From DASWTL01 sp035575925 (GTDB lineage: Bacteria; Bacteroidota; Bacteroidia; Sphingobacteriales; Sphingobacteriaceae), in the NCBI GenBank assembly GCA_035575925.1, contig DATLXK010000014.1:1-64000 (forward strand): a stretch of DNA of 64,000 nt, in the 5' to 3' direction. Both the position numbers and the translations under genes were made by a program. Below are positions 17,690-26,872 of this stretch, one piece after another; positions within the stretch are counted from its first letter, which is position 1, and each line of letters opens with the position of its first letter. Below the pieces are notes generated by a model. It worked only from the letters and a program-made list of their open reading frames with translations, did not search any database and had not been told where the DNA came from.

Positions 17690-18937
17690 TTAAATTACGT
17701 ACTCAATGCCATCGTCCCAAAGCTCAATATTATTAAATCCATTTTTCTCAAATTCCGTTTTAAACTTCTCTGGGAAAGCGGTATGGATGGGAACTATTTT
17801 ATTTGGGTTAATCGCTTTTGCAAATTTCATTAAGTCAGGAACGGTAGCGTGTCCGCTCGTATGTATTGAATGATATGAAATATCTTTATCGTGTTTTAGA
17901 CTATTAATATTGTCCGTGAAGTATTGCTTATGTTCCTCTTTTAAATATCCTTCCCATTGCGAGTATATAATATTTATTTTTCCGTGCTTTCTCAACGAAT
18001 CAATTAATTTCACACTTGGATTACGAACAAAATAAATAAGGTCGGATGGAGTTTTAAATACCAAGCTATCAACCCCGTTAGCAATTACTCTTGCACGAAA
18101 ATCATCAAAGCGGTTTTCTGTAATTCTTTCCATTTGACTGGGATGCTCAAATACTTTAATTTCTTCCCAATCCATTGTTGGAACATTGCTTGACTGTTTA
18201 TGGAGCATTTCTAAAAGCCAAGCAGTGTAAACATCGATTACAACTTTCTTCCCCGTTTTTTTGCACGCCCGAATTATTGAAATCAAACGATCAATATTTT
18301 GTGCTGAACTTATTAAAAAAGAAACATTTTTCTGATTTTTGATAATTTCAAAAATCCCTTCTTCAACACTCTCCTCGGTTAAATAAATATGATTTGCACG
18401 CTCTACCATTGTGCCTTCTATTATAAGCAGATCAATATTCTTTGGTGGTGCGGCAATTATTTTATCAAATACTATTTTCTTTCTACCTGTCGCCCTAAAG
18501 TCACCGCTATAATAAACTTTCTTTCCATCAGCTTCAATCAAAAATGCGAATGCTTCAGGTGTTGAATGATCGGTCAAAAAAGATTTTACTGTGAAAGTAT
18601 TAAAAATGGTAAAGGTTTGCCAAGGCTTTATTATACTATAACTTCCTTTTAATTGAGGGTTATTAATAAATATTTTTGTCGCATTAATAAAATCTAAAGC
18701 AACTTCACCAATGTAAATGGGGACGTCATTCCCTACCTTTTCCATTAGTCCGAAGTGGTCTTGGTGTGGATGGGAAATTAAAAGTGCGTCTAACTTATTG
18801 TTTGCATAATCAATGTTTGGGTTTTTGCCGTCAAGTGGTGCGCCGAGGTCAACCCAAAGAATTTTTCCGTTGTCTGCTGTCAGTTCAACGCAAGTCCCGC
18901 CAATTTCTTTTGTCCCCCGATAAATTTTTGCTTTCAT
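17690..18937 (-). CDS. MBL-fold/beta-CASP metallohydrolase, RNase J-like
   Basis: This 415-residue protein has the metallo-beta-lactamase zinc motif HPHQDH (His56-His61), His124 in LTDHST and Asp146 in SGDFRATGR. Its C-terminal part carries HTSGHATVPDL (His359, His363) and PIHTAF (His385), matching motifs B and C of beta-CASP nucleases such as RNase J. The segment around 170-330 would be the beta-CASP cap. It lacks the extra C-terminal domain of housekeeping RNase J, which is about 550 residues long. RNA or single-stranded DNA processing is the family expectation. It is followed after 10 bases by the PD-(D/E)XK-like gene, lies 107 bases downstream of murI in the same direction, and appears AT-rich, so horizontal arrival is plausible. 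Confidence 0.8.
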   Translation of the reverse strand: MKAKIYRGTKEIGGTCVELTADNGKILWVDLGAPLDGKNPNIDYANNKLDALLISHPHQDHFGLMEKVGNDVPIYIGEVALDFINATKIFINNPQLKGSYSIIKPWQTFTIFNTFTVKSFLTDHSTPEAFAFLIEADGKKVYYSGDFRATGRKKIVFDKIIAAPPKNIDLLIIEGTMVERANHIYLTEESVEEGIFEIIKNQKNVSFLISSAQNIDRLISIIRACKKTGKKVVIDVYTAWLLEMLHKQSSNVPTMDWEEIKVFEHPSQMERITENRFDDFRARVIANGVDSLVFKTPSDLIYFVRNPSVKLIDSLRKHGKINIIYSQWEGYLKEEHKQYFTDNINSLKHDKDISYHSIHTSGHATVPDLMKFAKAINPNKIVPIHTAFPEKFKTEFEKNGFNNIELWDDGIEYVI

Positions 18938-19044
18938 ATTCTGGCTGCCGGTTAATTGGTCGTATAGTTCTTCTTAAAATACCCTATACCTTTGGTGCTT
19001 ACCGGGAAGATGCCTGATCTTTCTAAATAAACCAGGTTCAAATA

Positions 19045-19863
19045 CTATGACTCCTCGTTATCCCAGATTGGCATATGTTTTAAATGGATTTTCTCCTCAA
19101 AAAACAGCCGGGTACTGTTTTGAAATGATTCTGTTAAGTCAGAAACATAAAACTGGTGCTTTTTTCTGACCCCTGTATTTAGCAAATTGTGCGCCTTTAA
19201 TTGATCGTGCACATAACCTGCAACAAGTTCTGCCGTGTTTACAATATCTACTTTACCATTATAAAATGAATTTATCTCTGGCTTAATTAAAGGGAAGTGG
19301 GTACAGGCCAGGATCAGGCTATCAATTTTCTTCAACCTCGGGGATGAGAGGTAAGAGTGTATAATAGTTTTGCTGATGTTATTATTAAAAAAGCCCTCTT
19401 CTATCATAGGAACTAATAAAGGGGTAGCTAATGAAGCGACCTCAATAGCAGGTACTGCAGCTTTTAATTTTTTTGCGTAGATATCCGATTTTATGGTAGA
19501 CTTGGTAGCAATCACTCCTATTTTTTTATAATGCCCGGATTTTCCTATGGCATCCACAACGGGGTCGATTACATTTACTATAGGCACTTTGTCGCCTAGA
19601 AAGTTAACCAGATCATGATATGCGTGAGAGGAGGCTGTATTGCAAGCAATAATAATCATCTTGCATTTTTTATCGAGTAATAGCTTCCCAATTTTCAGGC
19701 TGTAATACTTTATAGCTTCAGGAGATTTATCTCCGTAAGGCAAATGCGCCGTATCTCCAAAATATATGAGCTGTTCTTTCGGTAAAATTTTATTTATGGC
19801 TCCTGCTACGGTTAATCCTCCTATACCGGAGTCGAAAATGCCTAAGGGTAATGATGAGCTCAT
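19045..19863 (-). CDS. murI: Glutamate racemase
   Basis: This 272-residue cytoplasmic enzyme makes D-glutamate for peptidoglycan. The conserved pieces are FDSGIGGLTV (Asp11), YFGDTAHLPYG, ACNTASS with catalytic Cys74 and LACTHFPL with catalytic Cys187. Length is standard. It starts 15 bases beyond the arm of a terminator hairpin that ends the OmpH gene upstream, so it should have separate expression; the T tract of that hairpin contains TATTTTTA, one base off a -7 box. Confidence 0.96.
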   Translation of the reverse strand: MSSSLPLGIFDSGIGGLTVAGAINKILPKEQLIYFGDTAHLPYGDKSPEAIKYYSLKIGKLLLDKKCKMIIIACNTASSHAYHDLVNFLGDKVPIVNVIDPVVDAIGKSGHYKKIGVIATKSTIKSDIYAKKLKAAVPAIEVASLATPLLVPMIEEGFFNNNISKTIIHSYLSSPRLKKIDSLILACTHFPLIKPEINSFYNGKVDIVNTAELVAGYVHDQLKAHNLLNTGVRKKHQFYVSDLTESFQNSTRLFFEEKIHLKHMPIWDNEES

Positions 19864-19871
19864 GAGGTAAA

Positions 19872-19909
19872 AATAAAAAAGCGAAGCGGAATTACATCTG
19901 CTTCGCTTT
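19872..19909 (-). terminator. Rho-independent terminator after the OmpH-like gene
   Basis: Perfect 10-base arms AAAGCGAAGC (19878-19887) and GCTTCGCTTT (19900-19909) enclose a 12-base loop. Read on the minus strand the hairpin runs into a T-rich tract (TTTTTTATTTTT). It ends the envelope operon before murI. Confidence 0.85.
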
Positions 19910-19928
19910 AAAATTGCTTATTCTTTTA

Positions 19929-20489
19929 TTATTTTTTTGGAGCTGTACTTGCCGTGGTTGAAATACCCAATTTGGCTCTAACTGCACCCATCATATCTTC
20001 TCCTCCATCAAAATATACAACACCGGGCTGAGATATATCAAAAACGTATGCATACCCTTTTTCTTTTGCTACAGCCCTAACAGCAGTTTCTGCTTTATCA
20101 ATAGCTGGTTTATATAATTCCTGACGCTTAGTAGCTACTTCCTGCTCTGCTTTTGATTGTGTTTCGCCAATGCGTTTTTCCATATCCTGAATTTCTTTAA
20201 CCAGCATCTCAATTTCTTTACCTACAGCATCTTTGTTAGCCTCGCTTAAAGTTTTAGATTTTTCTGTGTACACAGTAATCTTTTTCTGGCGTTCCGCATC
20301 CATTTTCTCAAGCTGTGTTTGTTTAGCTTTAGCGAATACTTGAAAAGCTGCATCTGCAGATTTCATTTCCGGCATAGACTGTAAAAGGTCACTTGAGTTT
20401 ATATGTGCAAATTTTTGTTGTGCGTTGGCAGCGTTGCCTGCAAAAACTACCCCTAACGCTACTACTGCTACTTTAATTAGATGTTTCAT
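19929..20489 (-). CDS. OmpH/Skp family periplasmic chaperone
   Basis: This 186-residue protein has a cleavable signal peptide (hydrophobic stretch ending GNAANAQQ) and the OmpH start FAHINSSDLLQSMPE. A long charged coiled coil, roughly residues 50-125, would form the tentacles that hold unfolded outer-membrane proteins. The final strand region includes GYAYVFDIS. It is the second of two OmpH genes directly downstream of bamA, the usual Bacteroidota arrangement. A 96-base gap with a promoter box separates it from the first copy, and a strong terminator follows. Confidence 0.9.
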   Translation of the reverse strand: MKHLIKVAVVALGVVFAGNAANAQQKFAHINSSDLLQSMPEMKSADAAFQVFAKAKQTQLEKMDAERQKKITVYTEKSKTLSEANKDAVGKEIEMLVKEIQDMEKRIGETQSKAEQEVATKRQELYKPAIDKAETAVRAVAKEKGYAYVFDISQPGVVYFDGGEDMMGAVRAKLGISTTASTAPKK

Positions 20490-20521
20490 GTGTGTTTTGT
20501 TAATTTTTAAGTGGTGATGAA

Positions 20522-20529
20522 CAAACTTA
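20522..20529 (-). promoter_or_regulatory. -7 promoter box (TAAGTTTG) of the second OmpH gene
   Basis: The minus strand reads TAAGTTTG, a full TAnnTTTG match, 32 bases before the ATG at 20489. It suggests that this chaperone gene can be expressed apart from bamA. Confidence 0.45.
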
Positions 20530-20585
20530 AGTGAACAACTTCACTATTAGCTTTCTTTTTTTGTTATTACGTTAATTTTTCTTTT

Positions 20586-21119
20586 TTATTGTTTTGACGA
20601 TGCATTAGGCTTATACCCTAATCTTGTAATTACATCATTACTTTTATCTAAACGCGGACTGGCATATAATAGCATAATCTCACTGTTTTTATCAAAAACC
20701 ATATCCAGTGACTGACTCTCGGCTACTGATTGAATAGCTTTTGCCACACGATCCTGAATTGGTTTTACTAAACGCGTGCGCTGCTGAAACATTTCACCTT
20801 CATACCCAAACTTTATGCGTTGAAATTCTTTAGCATCCCTTTCTTTTTCAACTATCTCATCTTCCCTTCGCTTACGCATAACCGCTGTTAAAAGCACCTG
20901 ATCAGCCTGGTACGTTTTATATAGCTTTTCAATATCAGCAAACCGGGTGTCAACTTCTTTTTGCCATTGCTGAGAAAGAGCGTCGAGCTGTTTTTGCGAT
21001 GATGTATATTCAGGTATATGTTTCAGGATATATTCACTATCCACATATGCAAATCGTTGTGCCAAAACGCCTACCGCCGAAAATAAAATAAATATTCCTG
21101 TAATAATATATTTTTTCAT
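20586..21119 (-). CDS. OmpH/Skp family periplasmic chaperone
   Basis: This 177-residue protein is the first of two tandem OmpH homologues. The ATG at 21119 is preferred to the in-frame ATG at 21128 because it gives a regular signal peptide (MKKYIITGIFILFSAVGVLA, cut before QRFAYVDSEY). The OmpH pattern YILKHIPEY and a charged coiled coil around residues 40-110 follow. It begins 12 bases after the bamA stop, so it is probably translated from the bamA transcript and helps deliver barrel proteins to BamA. Confidence 0.88.
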   Translation of the reverse strand: MKKYIITGIFILFSAVGVLAQRFAYVDSEYILKHIPEYTSSQKQLDALSQQWQKEVDTRFADIEKLYKTYQADQVLLTAVMRKRREDEIVEKERDAKEFQRIKFGYEGEMFQQRTRLVKPIQDRVAKAIQSVAESQSLDMVFDKNSEIMLLYASPRLDKSNDVITRLGYKPNASSKQ

Positions 21120-21131
21120 AAAAAACATGCG

Positions 21132-23660
21132 TTAAAACCCGCCGCCCATTTGCTGGGCAATACTAAAGCTGAACCCTTTTTTATAATTCGGAATCCCCGG
21201 AATTGGATCAAAAGCAAAACCGTAATCAATGCCTAACAATCCAAAAATCGGAAGAAAAACCCTGGCCCCTACACCCGCTGAACGACGGACATTAAACGGT
21301 GCAAAATCCTTGAAAGTATTCCAGGTATTTCCACCTTCAGCAAATGCTAGTAAAAATATGGTAGCCTGATCACTTACTGTTACGGGATGACGTAACTCAA
21401 GAATATATTTGTTAAATATCGGACTTCCTGAGTTTTGTGCAATAGTTGGATTTGAACCAATCGGGATAACTGTATTATTTTCATAACCACGCATAGCAAT
21501 TACTTCAGAACCCTGAAGAAAATCAAAGCCTTGCATTCCATCACCACCCAATTTAAAGCGCTCAAAGGCCGATTGCCCAACGGCTTTATTATACTGTCCA
21601 AGAAAACCAAACTGAGCCTGAGCCTTTAAAACAAGTTTCCCATATATACGCTGATACCACTGAGATTCAAATTTCCATTTATAATATTCCGTAAGCCTGT
21701 ATCGTGAAAGATCAGTAGCTGTTTTGTAATTCAAATTGTTTAATAGCGAGTATGGAGGTGTAGCTTGAATAGTCAGCTTTAAATTTGAACCTGAAGTAGG
21801 ATATATAGGTGCATCAATAGAATTTCGGCTTAACTCCTGAGTCAGGTTAAAGTTATACGCATTACCAGTTGAAAATAAGAAGCCAGGGTAATTTTTTAAC
21901 CTATATTCCTGTAAGTTTATAGCATGATTTATCTGAAAATAATCATCCGGCCATTTAAGCCTTTGTCCCAAACTGAATGTCAGACCATTTAAGCGAATTC
22001 TTTGAAGATCAGAATCGGGAATATCATCAGAGTATTGATTGGATTGCAGAGAAGTAAAGGCACTAATCCCAAAATAAATTGGTTTTCTGCCTCCTAACCA
22101 TGGCTCTGAGAAAGAAAAGCTATATGATTGATACTGCTTACCATTTGTTTGACCACGAATACTTAACTTTTGGCCGTCTCCTTTTGGTAAAGGTGTCCAT
22201 GCTTTTGCATTAAATAGGTTACGCGCCGAAAAGTTATTAAATGTTAAACCAAGCGTACCAATAATACGTCCGCCTCCAAAACCTCCTGAAAGCTCAATCT
22301 GATCAGATGGCTTTTCAACAACCGTATATTCAATATCCACTGTCCCGTCTGAAGGATTTGGAATTGGCTTTACATCTGTTTTTTGTTCATCAAAGTTCCC
22401 AAGCTGTGCAATTTCACGTGTTGTACGCACAATGGCTTCTTTAGAAAATTTCTGACCGGGTTTTGTACGTATTTCCCTCAACACCACCCTATCGTTGGTA
22501 ATATCATTCCCTTTCAGGCTGACTTTATTGATGGTATACTGAGGGCCTTCATAAATTCGAAGTTCGATATCCACGGTATCACCATATATTTTAGTTTGAA
22601 CAGGATCTGCATTAAACGTTAAATAACCATCATTAAGGTAAATTGATGAGATATCACTTCCATTCGGACTTCCATTCAACTTTTTGCTCAGCTTCTCTTC
22701 ACTAAAAACCTCCCCTTTGTTAATACCTAAAATCTGGTTCAGTACCGTTGATGGGTATTTTGCATTTCCGGCGAAAGAAATATTACCGAAATAATATTTA
22801 GGCCCTTCGTATACTTTTATATTTATGTTAACAAATTTGTCATTAACACGGGTAATAGAATCACTTATAATTTCTGCATCTCGGTAGCCTTTATCATGCA
22901 TTTTAGCAACCAATGCCAGTTTATCTTCATCATATTTGTCGCGAAGGAATTTCCTTTTAAAAACAAGCCATGGTTTTGTCTTTTTCAAATATCCCTTAAG
23001 TTGTTTATCTGAAAAATCCTTATTACCCTCAAAGCTAATTTCATCTACTTTTACTCGTTCACCTTTATTAACAGTAACATTTAAAATAATATTATTGGTT
23101 TCCGATGTATCTTTACGCTGAGCTATACTAATATCAGTATAGAGATAGCCTTTTTCATTAAAATAACGCTTAATAATTTCTGTGGAGCTTTTTAATAAGT
23201 TTTCATTTACCACTTTGGAGGTTTTATCATTAAGCTTTTCATTTAATGCTTCTACCTCACTTTTTCGTAAGCCTAATAAAACAAATTTGGATAGCCTGGG
23301 CCTTTCAACAACAGCTATATCAAAATAAATAGAATCGCCCTTTACTCCGGTAACGCTTAATTGAATATCGTCAAATAATCCTTGCGCCCATAAATTTTTT
23401 ATTGCATTTGAGGTGGCATCCCCAGGTACAATTACCCGCTCTCCCGGAGTTAATTTAGAAAGCGTTACAAGAACGTCTTTATCAAGAAACTGCACCCCGG
23501 TTATAGTTGTACCACCAATAACATATTCTTTAGGGTTAAGGTAACTAAACTCATCTCCGTTTGGAGATTTTAATACTGGCTGCGGTGTCCGCCCAAACTG
23601 AGCCATGGTTGTACCTGAGGTAACCAGTAGTAATAATAATATATATATAATACGGTTCAT
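21132..23660 (-). CDS. bamA: Outer membrane protein assembly factor BamA
   Basis: This 842-residue Omp85 protein inserts beta-barrels into the outer membrane. A signal peptide ends near residue 20. Residues of about 45-440 form successive POTRA domains, with recurring patterns such as FEGNKDFSDKQL, FAGNAKYPSTVL and LKGNDITNDRVV at the second strands. The C-terminal 400 residues are the 16-stranded barrel, starting near VEKPSDQIELSGGFGGG, with GGDGMQGFDF and a terminal aromatic residue (QMGGGF). The two OmpH chaperones follow and uppS precedes it. Confidence 0.95.
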   Translation of the reverse strand: MNRIIYILLLLLVTSGTTMAQFGRTPQPVLKSPNGDEFSYLNPKEYVIGGTTITGVQFLDKDVLVTLSKLTPGERVIVPGDATSNAIKNLWAQGLFDDIQLSVTGVKGDSIYFDIAVVERPRLSKFVLLGLRKSEVEALNEKLNDKTSKVVNENLLKSSTEIIKRYFNEKGYLYTDISIAQRKDTSETNNIILNVTVNKGERVKVDEISFEGNKDFSDKQLKGYLKKTKPWLVFKRKFLRDKYDEDKLALVAKMHDKGYRDAEIISDSITRVNDKFVNINIKVYEGPKYYFGNISFAGNAKYPSTVLNQILGINKGEVFSEEKLSKKLNGSPNGSDISSIYLNDGYLTFNADPVQTKIYGDTVDIELRIYEGPQYTINKVSLKGNDITNDRVVLREIRTKPGQKFSKEAIVRTTREIAQLGNFDEQKTDVKPIPNPSDGTVDIEYTVVEKPSDQIELSGGFGGGRIIGTLGLTFNNFSARNLFNAKAWTPLPKGDGQKLSIRGQTNGKQYQSYSFSFSEPWLGGRKPIYFGISAFTSLQSNQYSDDIPDSDLQRIRLNGLTFSLGQRLKWPDDYFQINHAINLQEYRLKNYPGFLFSTGNAYNFNLTQELSRNSIDAPIYPTSGSNLKLTIQATPPYSLLNNLNYKTATDLSRYRLTEYYKWKFESQWYQRIYGKLVLKAQAQFGFLGQYNKAVGQSAFERFKLGGDGMQGFDFLQGSEVIAMRGYENNTVIPIGSNPTIAQNSGSPIFNKYILELRHPVTVSDQATIFLLAFAEGGNTWNTFKDFAPFNVRRSAGVGARVFLPIFGLLGIDYGFAFDPIPGIPNYKKGFSFSIAQQMGGGF

Positions 23661-23699
23661 TTCTGCTATTTATCGATGCTAAATTAACTCAATCAGTTG

Positions 23700-24461
23700 T
23701 TAAAATTTGTTAAAACTAAAATTAGTTAATTGCTCGCTGATCATCCCGAAGCGCCGCTCTCTTTTTTGAAAGTCAACAACAGCTTCGAACAGGTCTTCAC
23801 GCCTGAAATCAGGCCAAAGTTTAGGGGTAAAATAAAGCTCGGCATATGCCAGTTGCCATAACAAATAATTACTGATCCGGAATTCCCCGCTGGTACGTAT
23901 CATTAACTCAGGATCTGGTATGCCTGCCGTATTTAAATGGTCGGCAAAAACCTGTTCGGTTATGTCTTCAGAATTTAGTTCGTTCGATTTGACTTTTTCT
24001 GCAATGATACGTGCAGAATTAACAATTTCCCATCTGGAGCTATAACTTAAAGCAAGAGTTAATGTGCACTTATTATTATTTTTCGTTTTATCAATAGTGT
24101 CCTGAAGCTGACGAAAACATTTTGCCGGCAATGACTTTAAATCACCTATAGCATTTAAACGCACTCCGTTCTTCATTAGTGTTTTAGTTTCTTTATTAAT
24201 TGTAGAAACCAAAAGTTCCATTAATGCTATAACCTCAAATTGCGGCCTGTTCCAGTTTTCAGTTGAAAAAGTATACATGGTGAGATATTCAATCCCCAGA
24301 TCTACAGCTCCCTCAACTGTATCACGAACAGAAAGCACTCCACTTTGATGACCAAATATCCTCAACTTTCCCTTTTCTTTAGCCCAGCGCCCGTTCCCAT
24401 CCATAATTATTGCAACATGCCTAGGTAAGCGGTTCACATCAATTTGTTCTTTAAACCCCAT
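23700..24461 (-). CDS. uppS: Isoprenyl transferase (undecaprenyl diphosphate synthase)
   Basis: This 253-residue cis-prenyltransferase builds the C55 lipid carrier for peptidoglycan and surface glycans. IIMDGNGRWAKEKG carries catalytic Asp21, and the C-terminal RTSGEFRISNYLLWQLAYAELYF is the second family signature that binds isopentenyl diphosphate. Length is standard. It lies between the DUF6089 gene and bamA on one strand, with 19- and 39-base gaps, in the common Bacteroidota envelope cluster. Confidence 0.96.
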   Translation of the reverse strand: MGFKEQIDVNRLPRHVAIIMDGNGRWAKEKGKLRIFGHQSGVLSVRDTVEGAVDLGIEYLTMYTFSTENWNRPQFEVIALMELLVSTINKETKTLMKNGVRLNAIGDLKSLPAKCFRQLQDTIDKTKNNNKCTLTLALSYSSRWEIVNSARIIAEKVKSNELNSEDITEQVFADHLNTAGIPDPELMIRTSGEFRISNYLLWQLAYAELYFTPKLWPDFRREDLFEAVVDFQKRERRFGMISEQLTNFSFNKF

Positions 24462-24480
24462 CAGTTTATTTTAATATGCC

Positions 24481-25263
24481 TTACCAGCTATAACATTTTT
24501 GGCTCACAAAGGTATAAGTTAGGCTTATACCTGCAAACATGTAATTGTCTCTTTTTCTGAAGTCGCCGCGTTGAGTCCCCGCAGCCCCGAAGTAAATTCC
24601 TGTATTTTCTCCTGACCTATCTGACAGGGCACGCGCATCATTATTAATTAAAGAGTTTTTATCAGGATAAGTCATACTTAAATCGTCAAGATAATCCGTT
24701 AAAGCAGTACGATATCCCACCTCTCCTATCAGGTTCCAGTAACGCGTAACATTATATTTTATTCCCACTCCATAAGGTATGGCAAGTGCATAGTTCTTAT
24801 AGGTTAGCCCTTCAGTGCTATAATTAGCAAGCTCATATTCCCTACCGTTATAGGTGGTTTTAGGGTTAAAAGCAATACCTGCAATTCCTGTAAATATATA
24901 GGGTGTGAAAATCTTCTTACTAACCCCGGGAATATAATTGAATAAGTTAAATTCAGTCTGAATACTAACTTCAGAAATATCTGAATTAAAATTCAGGTTC
25001 CGCTGCTGCTGATATTCATTAGAAGACTTAGCATCATCTCCCCTAATCTTTCCATGCATTGCGCTTAACTTAAACGACCAGTACGGGTCAATATTTCGCT
25101 TCACTTGTCCTCCAAATGCTATATCGGTAAATTTAAGTGGATTATCAGGGTTTATATCTCCCATGTAACCCGAGCTCCCCCCAAAACCACCAACTTCCCA
25201 GCTTTGAGCTAATAGGTCAGAAAATAATCCAAAGAAATAAAGGAGAAGTAAAAACCTACGCAT
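24481..25263 (-). CDS. DUF6089/PorG-like outer membrane beta-barrel protein
   Basis: This 260-residue protein has a signal peptide (RRFLLLLYFFGLFSDLLAQ) and then WEVGGFGGSSGYMGDINP, the usual opening of the DUF6089 family. About eight amphipathic strands with aromatic girdles follow. In T9SS organisms the related PorG is an outer-membrane component of the secretion apparatus, and its gene often lies between NAD kinase and uppS, as here. Whether this copy serves T9SS is inference. Spacing to nadK is six bases. Confidence 0.78.
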   Translation of the reverse strand: MRRFLLLLYFFGLFSDLLAQSWEVGGFGGSSGYMGDINPDNPLKFTDIAFGGQVKRNIDPYWSFKLSAMHGKIRGDDAKSSNEYQQQRNLNFNSDISEVSIQTEFNLFNYIPGVSKKIFTPYIFTGIAGIAFNPKTTYNGREYELANYSTEGLTYKNYALAIPYGVGIKYNVTRYWNLIGEVGYRTALTDYLDDLSMTYPDKNSLINNDARALSDRSGENTGIYFGAAGTQRGDFRKRDNYMFAGISLTYTFVSQKCYSW

Positions 25264-25269
25264 TAAGTA

Positions 25270-26151
25270 CTAATAATTTCTGGTATCGATGCCCCACAAT
25301 AGCTTGTGTCTTAACGTAGATAAATAGCTTTCATTATTTAACCGAACTAAATTAACCTGAAACGCGGCCTTCTTAAGAGTTATTCTTACGGAATTATCCA
25401 TAACCTCAGTCCGGGAATCACAAGTAAGCAGATATTTGGAACTGCGTCCTTCTATTTCAAATGAAAGAGAGTTTGTATCTGATAAAACTATGGGGCGTAC
25501 ATTTAAATTGTGAGGTGCTATAGGTGTAATTACAAAATTTCCCGAATGAGGGATTATAATTGGGCCGCCACAACTTAATGAATATGCAGTAGAGCCTGTG
25601 GGTGTTGCTACAATAAGCCCGTCGGCCCAATAAGAGTTTAAAAAATCTCCATTCAGATAGGCATGAATGATCATCATTGCCGATGTATCCCGTTTATGGA
25701 TGGTGACATCGTTCAATGCAAAATTTTCCTCTCCAAACAGTTTCATATCAGAATCCACGCAGATCATCGTACGGGTATCCAATGTGTATTCATTTCGTTT
25801 TAAGCTTGGTATTGCAGTACAGATACTATCTTTACTAATACTTGCTAAAAAACCCATTCTACCAAAGTTTATACCAATAAGAGGTATTTGCGAATCCCGA
25901 ATCATTGCTACAGCATCCAGCATAGTTCCGTCTCCGCCCAGACTTAGCATCATATCTACTTCTCCTTTCAATTCATCAGGAGTTTTGAAAATGCGGAATT
26001 TTTTAGGAAAGAAAACCTTACCAGATATAAACTGATTAAACTTATCAGACACATACGGTTCAATATTTTCTGCAGCGAGACAGTCGAACACCTGTTGTAC
26101 GTATGGAAGTACCGAATTATTAAATTGTCGTCCGTAAACTGCGAGTTTCAT
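25270..26151 (-). CDS. nadK: NAD kinase
   Basis: This 293-residue cytoplasmic enzyme phosphorylates NAD to NADP. The diagnostic motifs are LGGDGTML (residues 71-78, with the catalytic Asp) and TPTGSTAYSLSCGGPII, which binds the substrate. FALNDVTIHKRD is the NE/D segment. It is in the envelope cluster, with 56 bases to the CBS gene upstream and six to the barrel gene downstream. Confidence 0.95.
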   Translation of the reverse strand: MKLAVYGRQFNNSVLPYVQQVFDCLAAENIEPYVSDKFNQFISGKVFFPKKFRIFKTPDELKGEVDMMLSLGGDGTMLDAVAMIRDSQIPLIGINFGRMGFLASISKDSICTAIPSLKRNEYTLDTRTMICVDSDMKLFGEENFALNDVTIHKRDTSAMMIIHAYLNGDFLNSYWADGLIVATPTGSTAYSLSCGGPIIIPHSGNFVITPIAPHNLNVRPIVLSDTNSLSFEIEGRSSKYLLTCDSRTEVMDNSVRITLKKAAFQVNLVRLNNESYLSTLRHKLLWGIDTRNY

Positions 26152-26207
26152 CAGGAAAAGATAGGTGTACTGAGATATGAGAATGGAAACAGCATGATTT
26201 CTTTTAC

Positions 26208-26870
26208 TTATACATCCAGATAATTCATTAACTGGTCATAACGGCCGGTTTCTCCGTCATCCGATTTTATATTATTAAAGGTAGCGAGAACGGTATAATT
26301 GTACCTGTTAAATGAGGCTACCATACCCGATACATCAAGCTTGTTTACTTTTAGCGTTACCTCAATACGGGTTGTGTCTGGAAATGAACGTATGTATGAA
26401 CTTAAAATTTGGGCATTATCTGATTCCACTATCTGGGCCATGTGTGATAACGAATTATCCCGATTACTCATCTCCAGAATAATTATACTTCCTGGTTCCT
26501 TCACAGAAGTAAGCGTTGCCATATAATCCATCATGCAATTGATAGATATCATACCTATGTAATCCCCGTTTTTATCCAATACCGGTACAATACTCAAACG
26601 CTGCTCGTAAAATAGCCTGATTACATCATAAATATGCTGATCTTCCTGAATACTTGGATTATATAATAACAGGCTGAGACTACCAACAGCATCCGTATAA
26701 TCTGCTACTTCTATAATATCATCATCAGAAAGCAGGCCCAGAAATTGCCGGTTATTTACAATTGGAAGATGATTGACCCTAAATTCTGCCATGCGTTCAA
26801 ACACCTTCTGAACGCTATCGGAAGTTTTTAACGGTGGGATTGCATCTGATATCAGCTCGCGTGCAAACAT
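26208..26870 (-). CDS. CBS domain protein
   Basis: This 220-residue protein has two CBS motifs in its first 120 residues (ISDAIPPLKTSDSVQKVF and the segment around SIVPVLDKNGDYIGMIS), which together form a Bateman module that binds adenine nucleotides. The C-terminal 90 residues resemble an ACT-like alpha/beta fold (RIEVTLKVNKLDVSGMVASF). It has no signal peptide. Genes of this type regularly sit beside NAD kinase in Bacteroidota, hinting at nucleotide sensing, but the target is unknown. It starts two bases after the hydrolase stop. Confidence 0.82.
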   Translation of the reverse strand: MFARELISDAIPPLKTSDSVQKVFERMAEFRVNHLPIVNNRQFLGLLSDDDIIEVADYTDAVGSLSLLLYNPSIQEDQHIYDVIRLFYEQRLSIVPVLDKNGDYIGMISINCMMDYMATLTSVKEPGSIIILEMSNRDNSLSHMAQIVESDNAQILSSYIRSFPDTTRIEVTLKVNKLDVSGMVASFNRYNYTVLATFNNIKSDDGETGRYDQLMNYLDV

Positions 26871-26872
26871 AG

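Noticed and set aside
16996..18937. Assigning the MBL/PD-(D/E)XK pair to a named defence system such as Shedu or a restriction system
   Set aside because: No methylase, helicase or known system-specific domain is present, and the nuclease core is recognised only by a short motif. I report it as an unassigned pair.
17690..18937. Calling the MBL/beta-CASP protein the housekeeping RNase J
   Set aside because: It is about 140 residues shorter than RNase J, lacks the C-terminal domain, and sits with an AT-rich partner instead of housekeeping genes.
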